Assembly (NCBI GenBank): GCA_963788145.1
Contig: CAWBFQ010000014.1
Span: forward strand, 254,352-318,351
Direction of reading: 5' to 3'
Length of the DNA stretch: 64,000 nt
Origin: UTCFX2 sp963788145
GTDB taxonomy: Bacteria; Chloroflexota; Anaerolineae; Anaerolineales; UBA4823
A program made the translations under genes and the position numbers. The notes under the pieces were generated by a model. It was not told the DNA's origin and made no database searches. It worked only from the letters and a program-made list of their open reading frames with translations. Each line of letters starts with the position of its first letter. Within the stretch, counting starts at the first letter, position 1. Below, piece by piece: positions 1 through 8,540 of the stretch.

Positions 1-1309
1 AGAACCAGGCAAAAATGACGCCCAGAATCAATAAGACAATCGGTATCGGCCCGGCAAAGAAACGAATCGCCCGAATCGCTTCCGACGGTTGGATAGGCGC
101 TGCCTGTCCTGCCGTCGGATTTATATATCCCGTCCAGGCCAGAGCCTGCCCCATTCCCCAGATTGCAAGCCCGGTCGCCAACTTCTGAAAGAATGACGCA
201 AACGCATAAAAAGATCCTTCTCGGCGCTGACCCGTCCGCACCTGATCATATTCAACGATATCCGGGATCATCGCCCAGGGGATGACATAAGCGGTGGCAA
301 TCCCGGCTCCAGAAAGCGCTGCCAACAGATACGCCAGTCCGATCTGATCCGAATTTAGCCCAAACAAGCCGCCCAACACAATCATCCAAGAAAGTGAGCC
401 GAAAATAAAAGCCCGGCGTTTATCCCACCGCCGCGCCGCCCATACAACCAGCGGAATGAACAGGATCGCGGAGCCTTGCGCTGCCAGCACAAAGTAATTC
501 GCCTGGTCGGGGACCAGCAGATAGTAGCGAGCGAAATATACCAGCACCGCCGCCAGAATGCTGGCAGTCGTCCAACTCAATAAATACAACCCCATCACCA
601 ATCGGAATGGATGGTTATTTAGCGTCTCGCCAAGCGCTTTTCTCACCGACAGCGGCTCGGGCAATTGCTCTCCAGGACGTTCACGTGAGATCGAAAACAC
701 AACCAGTGGGGGAAAAATCGAAATTAAGCCCAGGATCAACCCGATCAGGCCATACAACAGGCGTTGGTCGCTGATATACCATCCCATCACGGTCGCCAGG
801 ATGATCGCCCCCAACGTTCCAGAGATCGAGAACACCATCCGGTATCCATTCAGCGAACTGCGTTCATCATAGTCACTGGTGATCTCCGGCGTCAGCGCAT
901 TATAGCCAACATGCACCATCGTGAAAACCGTGTCAAATAGGATAAACACAAGCGCATAATAGATTGTCAGTCCCAATTGTCCAAAAGATGGCACCACCCA
1001 CATCAGCATAAAGCTTAACCCCAAAGGGACAGCTCCAAAAAGCAGGAAAACCCGCCGGCGCCCCCAGCGTGTCCGGATCCGATCCGAGATGATCCCAAAC
1101 AGCGGATCGTTAATCGCGTCCCAAATACGTCCCGCAGCCACCGCCCAGCCAGCATAATCAGGACGCAAACCAGCTACGTCGGTCAAGAAATATAGCTGGA
1201 AGAACATCAAAATCGCCAGCGGGATACTTGTGCTCAGGTCGCCAGTGCTGAAGAGCAGTTTCTTGCGCAGAGATAATCTCTCGTTCCCAAAAGGAGATGA
1301 AGTGCTCAT
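1..1309 (-). CDS. GPH-family (MelB-like) MFS transporter, 3' end outside window
   Basis: The reading frame is open from the ATG at 1309 to the window edge (436 codons, C terminus missing). The translation begins MSTSSPFGNERLSLRKKLLF and runs through about ten hydrophobic segments. It includes a conserved first segment with FFQLYFLTDVAG, the motif DPLFGIISDRIRTRWGRRR between helices 2 and 3, and GYNALTPEITSDYDER. These are features of the glycoside-pentoside-hexuronide:cation symporter family (MFS_2). The substrate cannot be read from sequence. It lies downstream of the corrinoid methyltransferase genes on the same strand but is separated from them by a strong terminator-like hairpin, so uptake of a methylated or glycosidic substrate for that pathway is only a contextual guess. 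The start has a purine-rich GAGGCGAA just upstream. Confidence 0.85.
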   Translation of the reverse strand, partial: MSTSSPFGNERLSLRKKLLFSTGDLSTSIPLAILMFFQLYFLTDVAGLRPDYAGWAVAAGRIWDAINDPLFGIISDRIRTRWGRRRVFLLFGAVPLGLSFMLMWVVPSFGQLGLTIYYALVFILFDTVFTMVHVGYNALTPEITSDYDERSSLNGYRMVFSISGTLGAIILATVMGWYISDQRLLYGLIGLILGLISIFPPLVVFSISRERPGEQLPEPLSVRKALGETLNNHPFRLVMGLYLLSWTTASILAAVLVYFARYYLLVPDQANYFVLAAQGSAILFIPLVVWAARRWDKRRAFIFGSLSWMIVLGGLFGLNSDQIGLAYLLAALSGAGIATAYVIPWAMIPDIVEYDQVRTGQRREGSFYAFASFFQKLATGLAIWGMGQALAWTGYINPTAGQAAPIQPSEAIRAIRFFAGPIPIVLLILGVIFAWF

Positions 1310-1380
1310 AAATTCGCCTCGCTTCATGAAATGGATCGCGCCGCTATTTCTTTCAGATGAAATTTTCTGGATAATACAAA

Positions 1381-1417
1381 CCCCGCCGTTCAGCACATCA
1401 TGGGCTAACCGGCGGGG
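1381..1417 (-). terminator. Rho-independent terminator after the methyltransferase gene
   Basis: CCCCGCCG (1381-1388) and CGGCGGGG (1410-1417) form a perfect 8-bp stem. Read on the minus strand it is followed by TTTGT. It sits between the methyltetrahydrofolate methyltransferase gene and the transporter gene and probably ends the upstream transcript. Confidence 0.7.
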
Positions 1418-1452
1418 TTCTCAATCATCTCCAAAATTTAGGCCAGTTCGGA

Positions 1453-2319
1453 TCAGGCAGCCGCCGCTTGCGAGCGCTTGCGGAACGCCTTGATCCAGCG
1501 CATCGCGTATTCGTCATGCCCCATCAGCAGATCGCACGCGAGGGTGGTGGTCTGGATCTCGGGCACAGTTGGGTCGGTAATTGCAGTGGTCAAGCCATTG
1601 GCAATGGCCAAGGCCAGGTAAGCCACATTAATGATCTTGCGGTCTGGAAGACCAAAGGAGACATTGCTGGCGCCCAGGTTCAGGTTGACGCCCAATTCCT
1701 GACGAATCAACCGCATGGATTCAAGCGTAATCCGGCCAGCCTGGTCGTCCGCGCCCACCGTTAATGCCAGGCAATCGATCACGATATCTTCGCTGGGAAT
1801 GCCATAATCCGCCGCCCGCTTAAGCAGCTTACGAGCTACTTCCAGGCGCGCTTCTGGGGTGGCTGGTACACCATTTTCATCGGTGATCACACCAATCACG
1901 GCTGCGTTGAATTGTTTGGCAAGTGGAAAAATCCGGTCCATCATCAGTTGTTCGGCGGTCGTTGAATTAATCAGCGCTTTGCCAGGATATACTTCCAAAG
2001 CTGCCTTGATCGCATCCGGATTGGCAGTGTCGATGCAGATCGGAACATCGACGACTTCCATCACAGCCTGGACGGCTCCCCGAAGCAGCGCAGGTTCATC
2101 AGCGCCAGGAATACCCGCATTCACATCCAGGATATGGGCGCCAGCCTCCACCTGCTTGAGCGCGTCTTGCTGAACGACCGAATAATCGCCTTGGGCCATG
2201 GTCTCAGCCAGTTTCTTGCGGCGAGTGGGATTGATGCGTTCACCAATAATCACAAACGGCGCGCCCGGACTGATCACCACCGAACGGTTTTTTGAACTTA
2301 ACTTGGTCTCCATAATCAC
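1453..2319 (-). CDS. Methyltetrahydrofolate:corrinoid methyltransferase (MtgA/AcsE/MtvA type)
   Basis: This 288-aa pterin-binding TIM-barrel protein moves a methyl group between a corrinoid protein and tetrahydrofolate. Visible signatures are GERINPT (about residues 26-32), LDVNAG (64-69), ICIDTA (95-99), VIDCLALTVG and LGASNVSFGLP, all typical of the MeTr/MtrH-related pterin-binding domain. Length matches stand-alone enzymes of this family. It is 15 bp downstream of the corrinoid protein gene and faces an MttB-family gene across the divergent promoter region. The likely job is therefore to pass MttB-derived methyl groups to tetrahydrofolate. The listed start is GTG at 2319; an ATG two codons later (2313) is equally possible, with AGGA upstream of both. 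The exact physiological direction is inferred. Confidence 0.88.
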   Translation of the reverse strand: MIMETKLSSKNRSVVISPGAPFVIIGERINPTRRKKLAETMAQGDYSVVQQDALKQVEAGAHILDVNAGIPGADEPALLRGAVQAVMEVVDVPICIDTANPDAIKAALEVYPGKALINSTTAEQLMMDRIFPLAKQFNAAVIGVITDENGVPATPEARLEVARKLLKRAADYGIPSEDIVIDCLALTVGADDQAGRITLESMRLIRQELGVNLNLGASNVSFGLPDRKIINVAYLALAIANGLTTAITDPTVPEIQTTTLACDLLMGHDEYAMRWIKAFRKRSQAAAA

Positions 2320-2333
2320 TAAGTCCTGCCGGA

Positions 2334-2960
2334 CTAATCCAGGAGCTGCCGCACTGTGCGGACCGCGCTGGAAGCATCTGGAGCAAATGCATCAGCCCCT
2401 ACCAGCTTCGCATATGCATCCGTGACAGGCGCGCCGCCAATGACTACTTTAACCTTGTCTCGCAACCCAGCCGCCTGTAGGGCCTGGATGGTGGCCTGCA
2501 TATTGCTCATTGTAGTGGTCAGCAGGGCAGACATGCCAATCACCTGAACGCCATCTTGAGCGGCTTTTACAAAAGCCTGTGAATCGACATCTGTACCCAG
2601 GTCTTTCACCTCAAAACCGGCGCCTTCGAGCATCATTGCAACCAGGTTCTTACCAATATCATGCAAATCGCCTTTCACCGTCCCGATCGCCACCTTGCCA
2701 GCGGCCTTAATACCGCTATCCACCAGTTGTGGCTTGAGCAATGCCAACCCGGTCTGCATGGCGCGGGCAGCAATCAGCATCTCAGGGACAAAATAATCGC
2801 CTTCTTCAAACCGCTTTCCAACCTCTTCCATCGCTGCAATCAGCGCCTGGTTAAGAATGACGTCTGCCGCTATTCCCTGAGCCAGCGCTGCTTGAACGCC
2901 AGCCTGCACCTCAGATGCGTTTCCTTCAAGTACGTTTTGATAAATTTTTTGTAGTTCCAT
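2334..2960 (-). CDS. Methyltransferase cognate corrinoid protein (MttC/MtgC-like)
   Basis: This 208-aa cobalamin-binding protein shuttles methyl groups between two methyltransferases. Residues 1-85 form the helical cap domain. The cobalamin-binding Rossmann domain follows, with GDLHDIGKN at about 97-105; His100 in the D-x-H-x-x-G motif is the expected lower axial cobalt ligand. Downstream blocks GAGFEVKDLGTDV and IGMSALLTTTM also fit the family. The ATG at 2960 has a good Shine-Dalgarno (AAGAGGAC). It lies 105 bp after the GntR gene and 15 bp before the methyltetrahydrofolate methyltransferase gene. Its partners are inferred to be that enzyme and the MttB homologue at 5697-7139. No corrinoid-reactivating RamA-type protein is visible in the window. 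Confidence 0.92.
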   Translation of the reverse strand: MELQKIYQNVLEGNASEVQAGVQAALAQGIAADVILNQALIAAMEEVGKRFEEGDYFVPEMLIAARAMQTGLALLKPQLVDSGIKAAGKVAIGTVKGDLHDIGKNLVAMMLEGAGFEVKDLGTDVDSQAFVKAAQDGVQVIGMSALLTTTMSNMQATIQALQAAGLRDKVKVVIGGAPVTDAYAKLVGADAFAPDASSAVRTVRQLLD

Positions 2961-3064
2961 TTTTTTGTCCTCTTATTCTTTAGCAATTTGCCTGAAGTAT
3001 ATGTGGGTTTTCCAAGATGAAGCAAATCCAACGCCGAAACCGGTTCCGTGCGGGTATCTATATT

Positions 3065-3745
3065 CTAATCCAGATGCCAGGAAGCAGCCACATCTTCTAA
3101 CACACCATCCAGAATCATGTCTTGAGATGTATCAATATCATCCAGCAAAGCCGTCTTGGCAGCTTCAGCGTCATGTCTTTCCAGGGCATCCACAATGTTT
3201 GCATGGGTAATTTCTTGAGATTTCCCGGCGTGACGCAAAACCATAAAGCGGGCCAGTCGATCGTGTAAATGGCCGATAAGCTCCGCCAATTCCAAATTTC
3301 CCGAAGCCAGGGCTACCAGATAGTGGAAACGCCTGTTTTCATCCGTATACCGGTCATAGGATAGATCATCGTCTCCCGTGTAGCCAGCATGCACCGACCG
3401 CAACTCATCAATGCTCTCCGGATCAATCCGCTGAACAGTAATTTCAATCGCAGAGACTTCCAGGATCTTACGTAAGTTGAGCATATCCCGCAGTTGTTTT
3501 AGCGTGATGCGAGTCACAAAATACCCTGAACGAGGCCGGATGGTCACCAATCCTTCCTGGCTGAGCATTTGTAAGGCATCCCGTACAGGTGTGACGCTGG
3601 TTTCATGATGCCGGGCCAGTTCATCCACATCCAGTCTTTCCCCTGGACGCAGGTGACCCATGATCACCGAGCGTCTTAATTCTCGATAAATTCTGGTCTT
3701 AGATGTGCTATTTTCCATTGAGTGGATGACCGTTGTCGAGTCCAT
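3065..3745 (-). CDS. GntR-family transcriptional regulator, FCD subfamily
   Basis: The 226-aa protein has an N-terminal winged helix-turn-helix (about residues 18-80, with YRELRRSVIMGHLRPGERL and the DNA-reading block TSVTPVRDALQMLSQEGLV). A C-terminal all-helical FCD ligand-binding domain (about 90-215) follows, with conserved DENRRFHYLVALASGN and HANIVDALERHDAEAA. FCD regulators usually sense small organic acids and control neighbouring catabolic genes. This gene lies between the corrinoid operon and the divergently transcribed receptor/MttB operon, so it most likely controls both. Candidate operators are the repeated TATCTTG boxes and AT-rich palindrome at 3786-3871. The effector is unknown. 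Confidence 0.9.
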   Translation of the reverse strand: MDSTTVIHSMENSTSKTRIYRELRRSVIMGHLRPGERLDVDELARHHETSVTPVRDALQMLSQEGLVTIRPRSGYFVTRITLKQLRDMLNLRKILEVSAIEITVQRIDPESIDELRSVHAGYTGDDDLSYDRYTDENRRFHYLVALASGNLELAELIGHLHDRLARFMVLRHAGKSQEITHANIVDALERHDAEAAKTALLDDIDTSQDMILDGVLEDVAASWHLD

Positions 3746-3785
3746 GAAGCCTGATAGCAGATATTACCACAAGCGGGCGGGTTTA

Positions 3786-3871
3786 TCAAGATAATATTTC
3801 TAGCAGACCCTATCTTGACAATTGATATATTAGATGTTAATATATAATATATCAGCTATCTTGTCTAAGAT
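3786..3871. promoter_or_regulatory. Candidate GntR operator cluster (TATCTTG boxes and AT-rich palindrome)
   Basis: The heptamer TATCTTG occurs at 3811-3817 and 3857-3863, and inverted (CAAGATA) at 3787-3793. TCAAGATA (3786-3793) and TATCTTGA (3811-3818) are a perfect 8-bp inverted pair. ATATATTA (3825-3832) and TAATATAT (3838-3845) form a second perfect palindrome overlapping the -10 box. ATCTT-GTCT-AAGAT (3858-3871) is a third dyad. Their placement in the divergent region beside the GntR gene suggests operator function; this is inference. Confidence 0.5.
3815..3843 (+). promoter_or_regulatory. Sigma70-type promoter of the receptor/MttB operon
   Basis: TTGACA (3815-3820), a 17-bp spacer and TAATAT (3838-3843) are close to consensus and lie about 110 bp upstream of the solute-binding protein start. 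The -10 box lies inside the right arm of an 8-5-8 palindrome, which would let a bound repressor block polymerase. Confidence 0.65.
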
Positions 3872-3953
3872 CAAAGATGAATCCTGAAGAAAAACAGTAG
3901 CGCATCTTCCAAAAATCCCTTATAGTTAAGCAAAATTATCTGGAGAATGAAAG

Positions 3954-5609
3954 ATGCACCCCTTGATCCCGGAAATTAATGAGGAGATGCGCACTGGGAA
4001 AATCTCACGCCGCGAATTCCTGCGGATTTCAACCCTTCTCGGACTATCCTTAGCCAGCGCTCAATATATGGCCGCTTGCACCGCCGAGGCTCTCAGCGAA
4101 GCCCCGGCTGAGACTCTTGTCCCCATTGAAATTCCCAGGCCGTCTCTCACTCGCGGAGGAGTTCTGAAAGCGGCTACTCGCATCGAGCGTGTAGACCATC
4201 CCGCCCATTTCTCCCTGATCAGCCAGGCTCACGCCTGGAGACATGTTTTTGAATTCCTGACCTACACCAACTCGAAGGGTATCACCACCCCATATCTGTT
4301 GGACAATTGGGAAGCCAGCGAAGACCTGAAGACCTGGACTCTATACATCAAGAAGGGCATTAAATTCAACAACGGGAAAGAGTTGACTGCCAATGATGTA
4401 CTGTTCAATTTCAAACAATGGCTGGATAAGGATATTGGCTCATCCCTGCTTAACTCGATGAGCTACCTGGACCCAAATGGGCAAGAGAAAAGGGATGATT
4501 ACACCATCATATGTCACTTGAACGCTCCGACCATCTATATGCCAGAGCATCTCTTCTCGTACCAAGCCTTGATCGTGCCTGAAGAATTCGGCGGCGATAT
4601 CACCCGCGAGCCAATCGGAACCGGCGCTTTTACATTAGCAGAATATGTCTCGGAAGAACGCTGCCGCCTGGTAGCCCGCAAGAATTACTGGCGTACTGGC
4701 GCGGATGGCAAACCGCTGCCATACCTGGATGAAATCTTATTTATTCAATTAGGCGAGGATCGCTCAGCCGATCTAGCCGCGCTGCAGATTGGTCAGGTGG
4801 ACACAATCATCGAGCCAACATTCGCTATCTGGGAAGCCCTTAAAAGTGAAACCAAATACGAAATCATCTCCACCCCCACCTCAGCCACCCGCGTTCTGCG
4901 TCTGCGCGTTGACCAGGCCCCCTGGACGGACAATCGCGTCCGCCAGGCGCTTAAGCACTGCCAGGATCGCGAAAAAATTCTGGCTGTCGCCTTACAGAAT
5001 CAGGGTACAATCGGCAGTGATTGTCATGTCGCCCCTGCCCATCCCGAGTATGTTGAGATTGAACCTTTCCCGTTCGACGTCGCCAAATCCAAAGCCCTGC
5101 TCGAAGAGGCCGGGCTGAAAGATGGCGTGACAGTAGAACTGGCGGTTCCAAGCGACTGGCCCGAATCATTGGCCTTTGCCCAGGCTCTCAAGCATGATGC
5201 TGCTGCTGGCGGGTTCACAATCAATCTGAAAACCATGCCCGCTTCTCAATATTGGGATGGCTGGACAGAATGGAATATGGGTATCACCTGGTGGTCACAC
5301 CGCTCGCTCGCTCCAATGACTTTGCCGCTGGCCTATATCGCCGACGCCGATGGAAGACCAGTTCCATGGAATGAATCACGTTGGGTTGATGAGGAATTCA
5401 GCGCCATTTTGAAAGAATCTGAGGCAACCCTTGACCTGGCCAAACGGAAAGAACTGGTGGGCAAGCTCGAAGAAATCCAGAAGAATCGGGGTTCCGTGCT
5501 GATCCCGTTCTATATGAACGTCTGGAAGATTTACGACAAAAAATTCCATGGGATCGTGGACTCTCCTGAGGAGTTCGCGATCTTCTATGAAACCTGGAAA
5601 GAAACATAG
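3954..5609 (+). CDS. ABC transporter substrate-binding lipoprotein, family 5 (Tat-type signal)
   Basis: This 551-aa extracytoplasmic solute receptor of the peptide/nickel/opine class (SBP_bac_5) has an N terminus carrying a twin-arginine motif (SRREFLR, residues 18-24), a hydrophobic stretch and a lipobox ending YMAAC with Cys42. It is therefore probably exported folded and lipid-anchored. The body has the usual blocks: WTLYIKKGIKFNNGKELTAN, EPIGTGAFTLAEYV, and a C-terminal lobe ending in an amphipathic helix region. A Shine-Dalgarno GGAG precedes the ATG. No permease or ATPase genes are nearby, so it is an orphan receptor in this window. Its place directly upstream of the MttB homologue suggests it captures the methylated substrate or a peptide containing it. 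Confidence 0.88.
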   Translation: MHPLIPEINEEMRTGKISRREFLRISTLLGLSLASAQYMAACTAEALSEAPAETLVPIEIPRPSLTRGGVLKAATRIERVDHPAHFSLISQAHAWRHVFEFLTYTNSKGITTPYLLDNWEASEDLKTWTLYIKKGIKFNNGKELTANDVLFNFKQWLDKDIGSSLLNSMSYLDPNGQEKRDDYTIICHLNAPTIYMPEHLFSYQALIVPEEFGGDITREPIGTGAFTLAEYVSEERCRLVARKNYWRTGADGKPLPYLDEILFIQLGEDRSADLAALQIGQVDTIIEPTFAIWEALKSETKYEIISTPTSATRVLRLRVDQAPWTDNRVRQALKHCQDREKILAVALQNQGTIGSDCHVAPAHPEYVEIEPFPFDVAKSKALLEEAGLKDGVTVELAVPSDWPESLAFAQALKHDAAAGGFTINLKTMPASQYWDGWTEWNMGITWWSHRSLAPMTLPLAYIADADGRPVPWNESRWVDEEFSAILKESEATLDLAKRKELVGKLEEIQKNRGSVLIPFYMNVWKIYDKKFHGIVDSPEEFAIFYETWKET

Positions 5610-5696
5610 ATTTGTTCTCCCAGCCAGGGATACTGGTATCAAATTGCGTTCGATCTTTGATATCCCTGGCTTACCACTTTAAAAAGAGGAAATCCG

Positions 5697-7139
5697 ATGA
5701 TCGAAACGCATGGAACAAATATGACCAGCGCCCATTACGCTCGAATGGGCAAAGCAGAATGTGAAAAGATCCACCTGGCAAGCCTGGAAATATTGGAACG
5801 GGTGGGGATCGATGTCCACGATGATAAAGCTCGCGGTTACCTGGTTCGGGGCGGTGCGAAAGCAGATGGCATTCGCATCCGCATCCCCGAATTTATGGTG
5901 ACCAGAGCGCTCTTCACCGCCCCAAAACGAATGACCCTTTATAACCGAAATGGAAAGGTTGCTATTCGGGCAGGCGGTTATCGCTCCTATTATGGCGGCG
6001 GCTCAGACTGCCTGAATATCCTTGATCACCGCACCGGTCTGCGCCGTCGACCGGTCTTGAACGATGTGCGCGAAGCTGCCACGTTGTTGGATGCCATGCC
6101 TGAGATCGATTTTGTGATGTCGGCTTTTTTGCCCGAGGATGTTGATGCACGCATCTACGACCGCTATCAGATGGAAGTGATGCTAAACCATACCACAAAA
6201 CCGATCGTCTTTGTCACCCCCGATTTCGAAGGTTGCGTAGCCGCGGTGGAAATGTGCGAGGTCGTCGCCGGAAGCGCCGAAGCCTTCCAACTCCATCCCT
6301 TCGCCACCTGCTACATCAATGTGACATCCGGCCTCACTGCCAACGCAGAAGCCCTGCAAAAATGCATGTATCTGGCGGAGAAGGGTCTCCCGCAACTCTA
6401 CATCCCCCTTAACGCAGGTGGGGTCAATTCCCCTGCGACCACCGCTGGCTGTATGGCGACGATGAACGCCGGGATTTTGCTGGGCATTGTGCTCTCCCAG
6501 TTGGTCCGCGAAGGCGCTCCGATCGCTGTCCCCGGTTGGAATGGCGGCCCCTATAATCTGCAGACCATGGTTGGCAACTACGTCCTTGCAGACGAACAAG
6601 GCGTGCCCACCTCGATGGGAAAATATTACGATCTGCCCGTCTTTGGGCTGGGCGGATCCACCGACTCAAAGGTGCTCGACCAGCAGTGCGGATTCGAAGT
6701 CACACTCAGCCTGATGACATCATTGCTGCATGGCGCCAACATTATCCATGATGTGGGCTTTATGGATTCGGGTATGCAAGGTTCTTTACAGTTGATCGCG
6801 ATCGCCAACGACATCCTGGGCTTTCTGCGCGCCGCTACCGCCGGCGTAACTGTCAACGACGAAACCCTTGCCCTGGATGTGGTTGAAGAATTGGGGCCAA
6901 CGGGCAGTTACCTTGGCCACGAACACACCCTGCGTCATTACAAAGAACCCTTTTATTCGAAATTGTCAGATAAAAATCCTTTTTCTGTCTGGCAGAAACG
7001 CGGCGCCACCACGATGGAGGAACGTGCCGCAAAAATGATCGACAGCATCCTCGCAGAACATAAAGTGGAACCGCTGCCCGAATCTGTCCAAGCCGGGATC
7101 AAGGAAATTGTCCGGCGCGAACAGACGCGTGTAGGCTAA
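5697..7139 (+). CDS. MttB-family corrinoid-dependent methyltransferase, non-pyrrolysine
   Basis: This 480-aa protein belongs to the trimethylamine methyltransferase (MttB) superfamily. Typical blocks are GGSDCLNILDHRTGLRR, YINVTSGLTANAEALQKC, AGGVNSPATTAGCMATMNAG and GLGGSTDSKVLDQQ. The frame is continuous with no in-frame TAG, so it lacks pyrrolysine. Such homologues, for example the glycine betaine enzyme MtgB or the carnitine and proline betaine enzymes, demethylate quaternary amines rather than trimethylamine. The methyl group would go to the corrinoid protein at 2334-2960. The start has AGAGGAAATCC upstream. It lies 87 bp after the receptor gene and 39 bp before a PLP enzyme gene, consistent with one operon. 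The substrate cannot be assigned from sequence. Confidence 0.88.
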   Translation: MIETHGTNMTSAHYARMGKAECEKIHLASLEILERVGIDVHDDKARGYLVRGGAKADGIRIRIPEFMVTRALFTAPKRMTLYNRNGKVAIRAGGYRSYYGGGSDCLNILDHRTGLRRRPVLNDVREAATLLDAMPEIDFVMSAFLPEDVDARIYDRYQMEVMLNHTTKPIVFVTPDFEGCVAAVEMCEVVAGSAEAFQLHPFATCYINVTSGLTANAEALQKCMYLAEKGLPQLYIPLNAGGVNSPATTAGCMATMNAGILLGIVLSQLVREGAPIAVPGWNGGPYNLQTMVGNYVLADEQGVPTSMGKYYDLPVFGLGGSTDSKVLDQQCGFEVTLSLMTSLLHGANIIHDVGFMDSGMQGSLQLIAIANDILGFLRAATAGVTVNDETLALDVVEELGPTGSYLGHEHTLRHYKEPFYSKLSDKNPFSVWQKRGATTMEERAAKMIDSILAEHKVEPLPESVQAGIKEIVRREQTRVG

Positions 7140-7178
7140 AAGTTCTCATAAGTCAACAAATAAGGAAGGTCTCTCTCG

Positions 7179-8429
7179 ATGCACTCTTCTGAAAAACAGC
7201 CTTTTTTCATGCGCGACCCCTGGATATACGATCCAGGTAAGAAACCTAAATTCCATCCAGACGCCGCCCAGGGATTTGACACGCGGGCGCTGCACGCCGG
7301 CTTTCACCCCCTCAGAAACGTGGAGCAGTTCAGGTCATTCGCAGTCCCCATCGCCCAGTCAATGACCTATCCCTACACCAGCTTCGACAAGTTCCCAGAT
7401 TATATTTACGGGCGCAGCAAGACTCCAACCGTCAGCGTTCTGGAGGACCGCCTGGCTGCCCTGGAAGGCGGCGAAGGCTCCGTCACTGCTGGCTCTGGCT
7501 CACAGGCCCTTTTCAACTTAATTTTCACCATCGCCCGCCCTGGTGATAACGTGGTCACCAGCCTGAACACTTTTGGCGAGGGTTACAAGCAGGCCGCGAC
7601 CATTTTTCCAGAGCGCTGCAATGTGGAGTTCCGCTTCGTAAAGCAATTTTCTAACCCGGCAGCCTGGGACGGCGCAATCGACAAGAAAACCCGCCTGGTT
7701 TGGGTAGAGACGCCCAGCAACCCCTGTCTGCTGGTGACCGATATCGCTGCGATTGCCGAAGTCGCGCATGCACGCGGTGTACCCTTATTAGTCGATAACA
7801 CCACCGCGACTGCTGCCCTTCAAAAACCAATGGATTTGGGCGCCGATATCATTTTGCTCTCGTTGACCAAATTCCTGTCTGGGAACGCAACCGTGCTGGG
7901 TGGCGCGATCGTCGGACCCGAAGATCTGGTAGAAGATATCCGTTGGAATACCACCGAGTTCGTCGGCGCAATCCTGCAGCCCTTCGAAGCCTGGTTGATG
8001 CTGCAGTACCTAGAGACGCTTTCTCTGCGCATGGACAGACACAGCGCCAATGCTCAAACGGTCGCCGATTTCCTGGTCAGCCATCCCAAAGTGAAGCACG
8101 TCAATTACACCGGGTTGAAAAGCCATCCACAGTATGACCTTGCCCAACGCCAGATGAAAGCCAACGGCGGGTTGCTTTCCTTCGTGGTCCCCGGTGGGAT
8201 GAAAGGCGCTGAAACCGTGATGAACAGCATCGACCTGGTTGTTCACGCGGTCACATTCGGCACCAGCCGCACAACTTGTATGCACCCGCGCACCATCACA
8301 CACGAACACATGACCCAGCAAGAGCGCGACGAAGCCGGGATTGATGACGGCCTGATACGCCTCTCGGTAGGCCTGGAAAACCCGGAGGATATCCTCCAGG
8401 ACCTGGACCGGGCTCTCGCCAAGTTATAG
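7179..8429 (+). CDS. Cys/Met metabolism PLP-dependent enzyme (methionine gamma-lyase/MetY-like)
   Basis: This 416-aa fold-type I PLP enzyme has DTRALHAGF near the N terminus, YIYGRS (Tyr77/Arg79, phosphate and dimer contacts), LLVDNT (Asp206), SLTKFLSGN with the Schiff-base Lys231, and a C-terminal LSVGLENPEDILQDL. The family includes methionine gamma-lyase, cystathionine gamma-synthase and O-acetylhomoserine sulfhydrylase. The active-site Tyr normally found in the LYGGT block is replaced by Phe132 (NTFGEGY), which argues against a standard gamma-elimination enzyme. The gene follows the MttB homologue by 39 bp, so it may act on the demethylated product or a sulfur amino acid linked to it. A second, more conventional paralogue (metY) lies at 16707-17997. 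Confidence 0.82.
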   Translation: MHSSEKQPFFMRDPWIYDPGKKPKFHPDAAQGFDTRALHAGFHPLRNVEQFRSFAVPIAQSMTYPYTSFDKFPDYIYGRSKTPTVSVLEDRLAALEGGEGSVTAGSGSQALFNLIFTIARPGDNVVTSLNTFGEGYKQAATIFPERCNVEFRFVKQFSNPAAWDGAIDKKTRLVWVETPSNPCLLVTDIAAIAEVAHARGVPLLVDNTTATAALQKPMDLGADIILLSLTKFLSGNATVLGGAIVGPEDLVEDIRWNTTEFVGAILQPFEAWLMLQYLETLSLRMDRHSANAQTVADFLVSHPKVKHVNYTGLKSHPQYDLAQRQMKANGGLLSFVVPGGMKGAETVMNSIDLVVHAVTFGTSRTTCMHPRTITHEHMTQQERDEAGIDDGLIRLSVGLENPEDILQDLDRALAKL

Positions 8430-8432
8430 CAG

Positions 8433-8486
8433 ACCGATACTGGTTTCGGAACCGATACCGGTTTCGGAACCGATACTTGTATCGGA
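8433..8486. repeat. Three tandem 18-bp palindromic repeats
   Basis: Units at 8433-8450, 8451-8468 and 8469-8486 begin ACCGATAC and end TCGGA. Each holds a 7-2-7 dyad, CCGATAC-NN-GTWTCGG; the third is a perfect palindrome and the first two differ by one base. They fill the gap between the PLP enzyme stop and the aminotransferase. They could be an operator array or a processing/termination signal. Confidence 0.8.
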
Positions 8487-8540
8487 ATTCATCAAATAAA
8501 ACTACGGTCGCTTTTAGACCTGTCTATTGGAGGGTACAAC

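Noticed and set aside
5697..7139. Pyrrolysine-containing trimethylamine methyltransferase
   Set aside because: The gene has no in-frame TAG and no pylS/pylBCD genes are visible, so it belongs to the non-Pyl MttB group.
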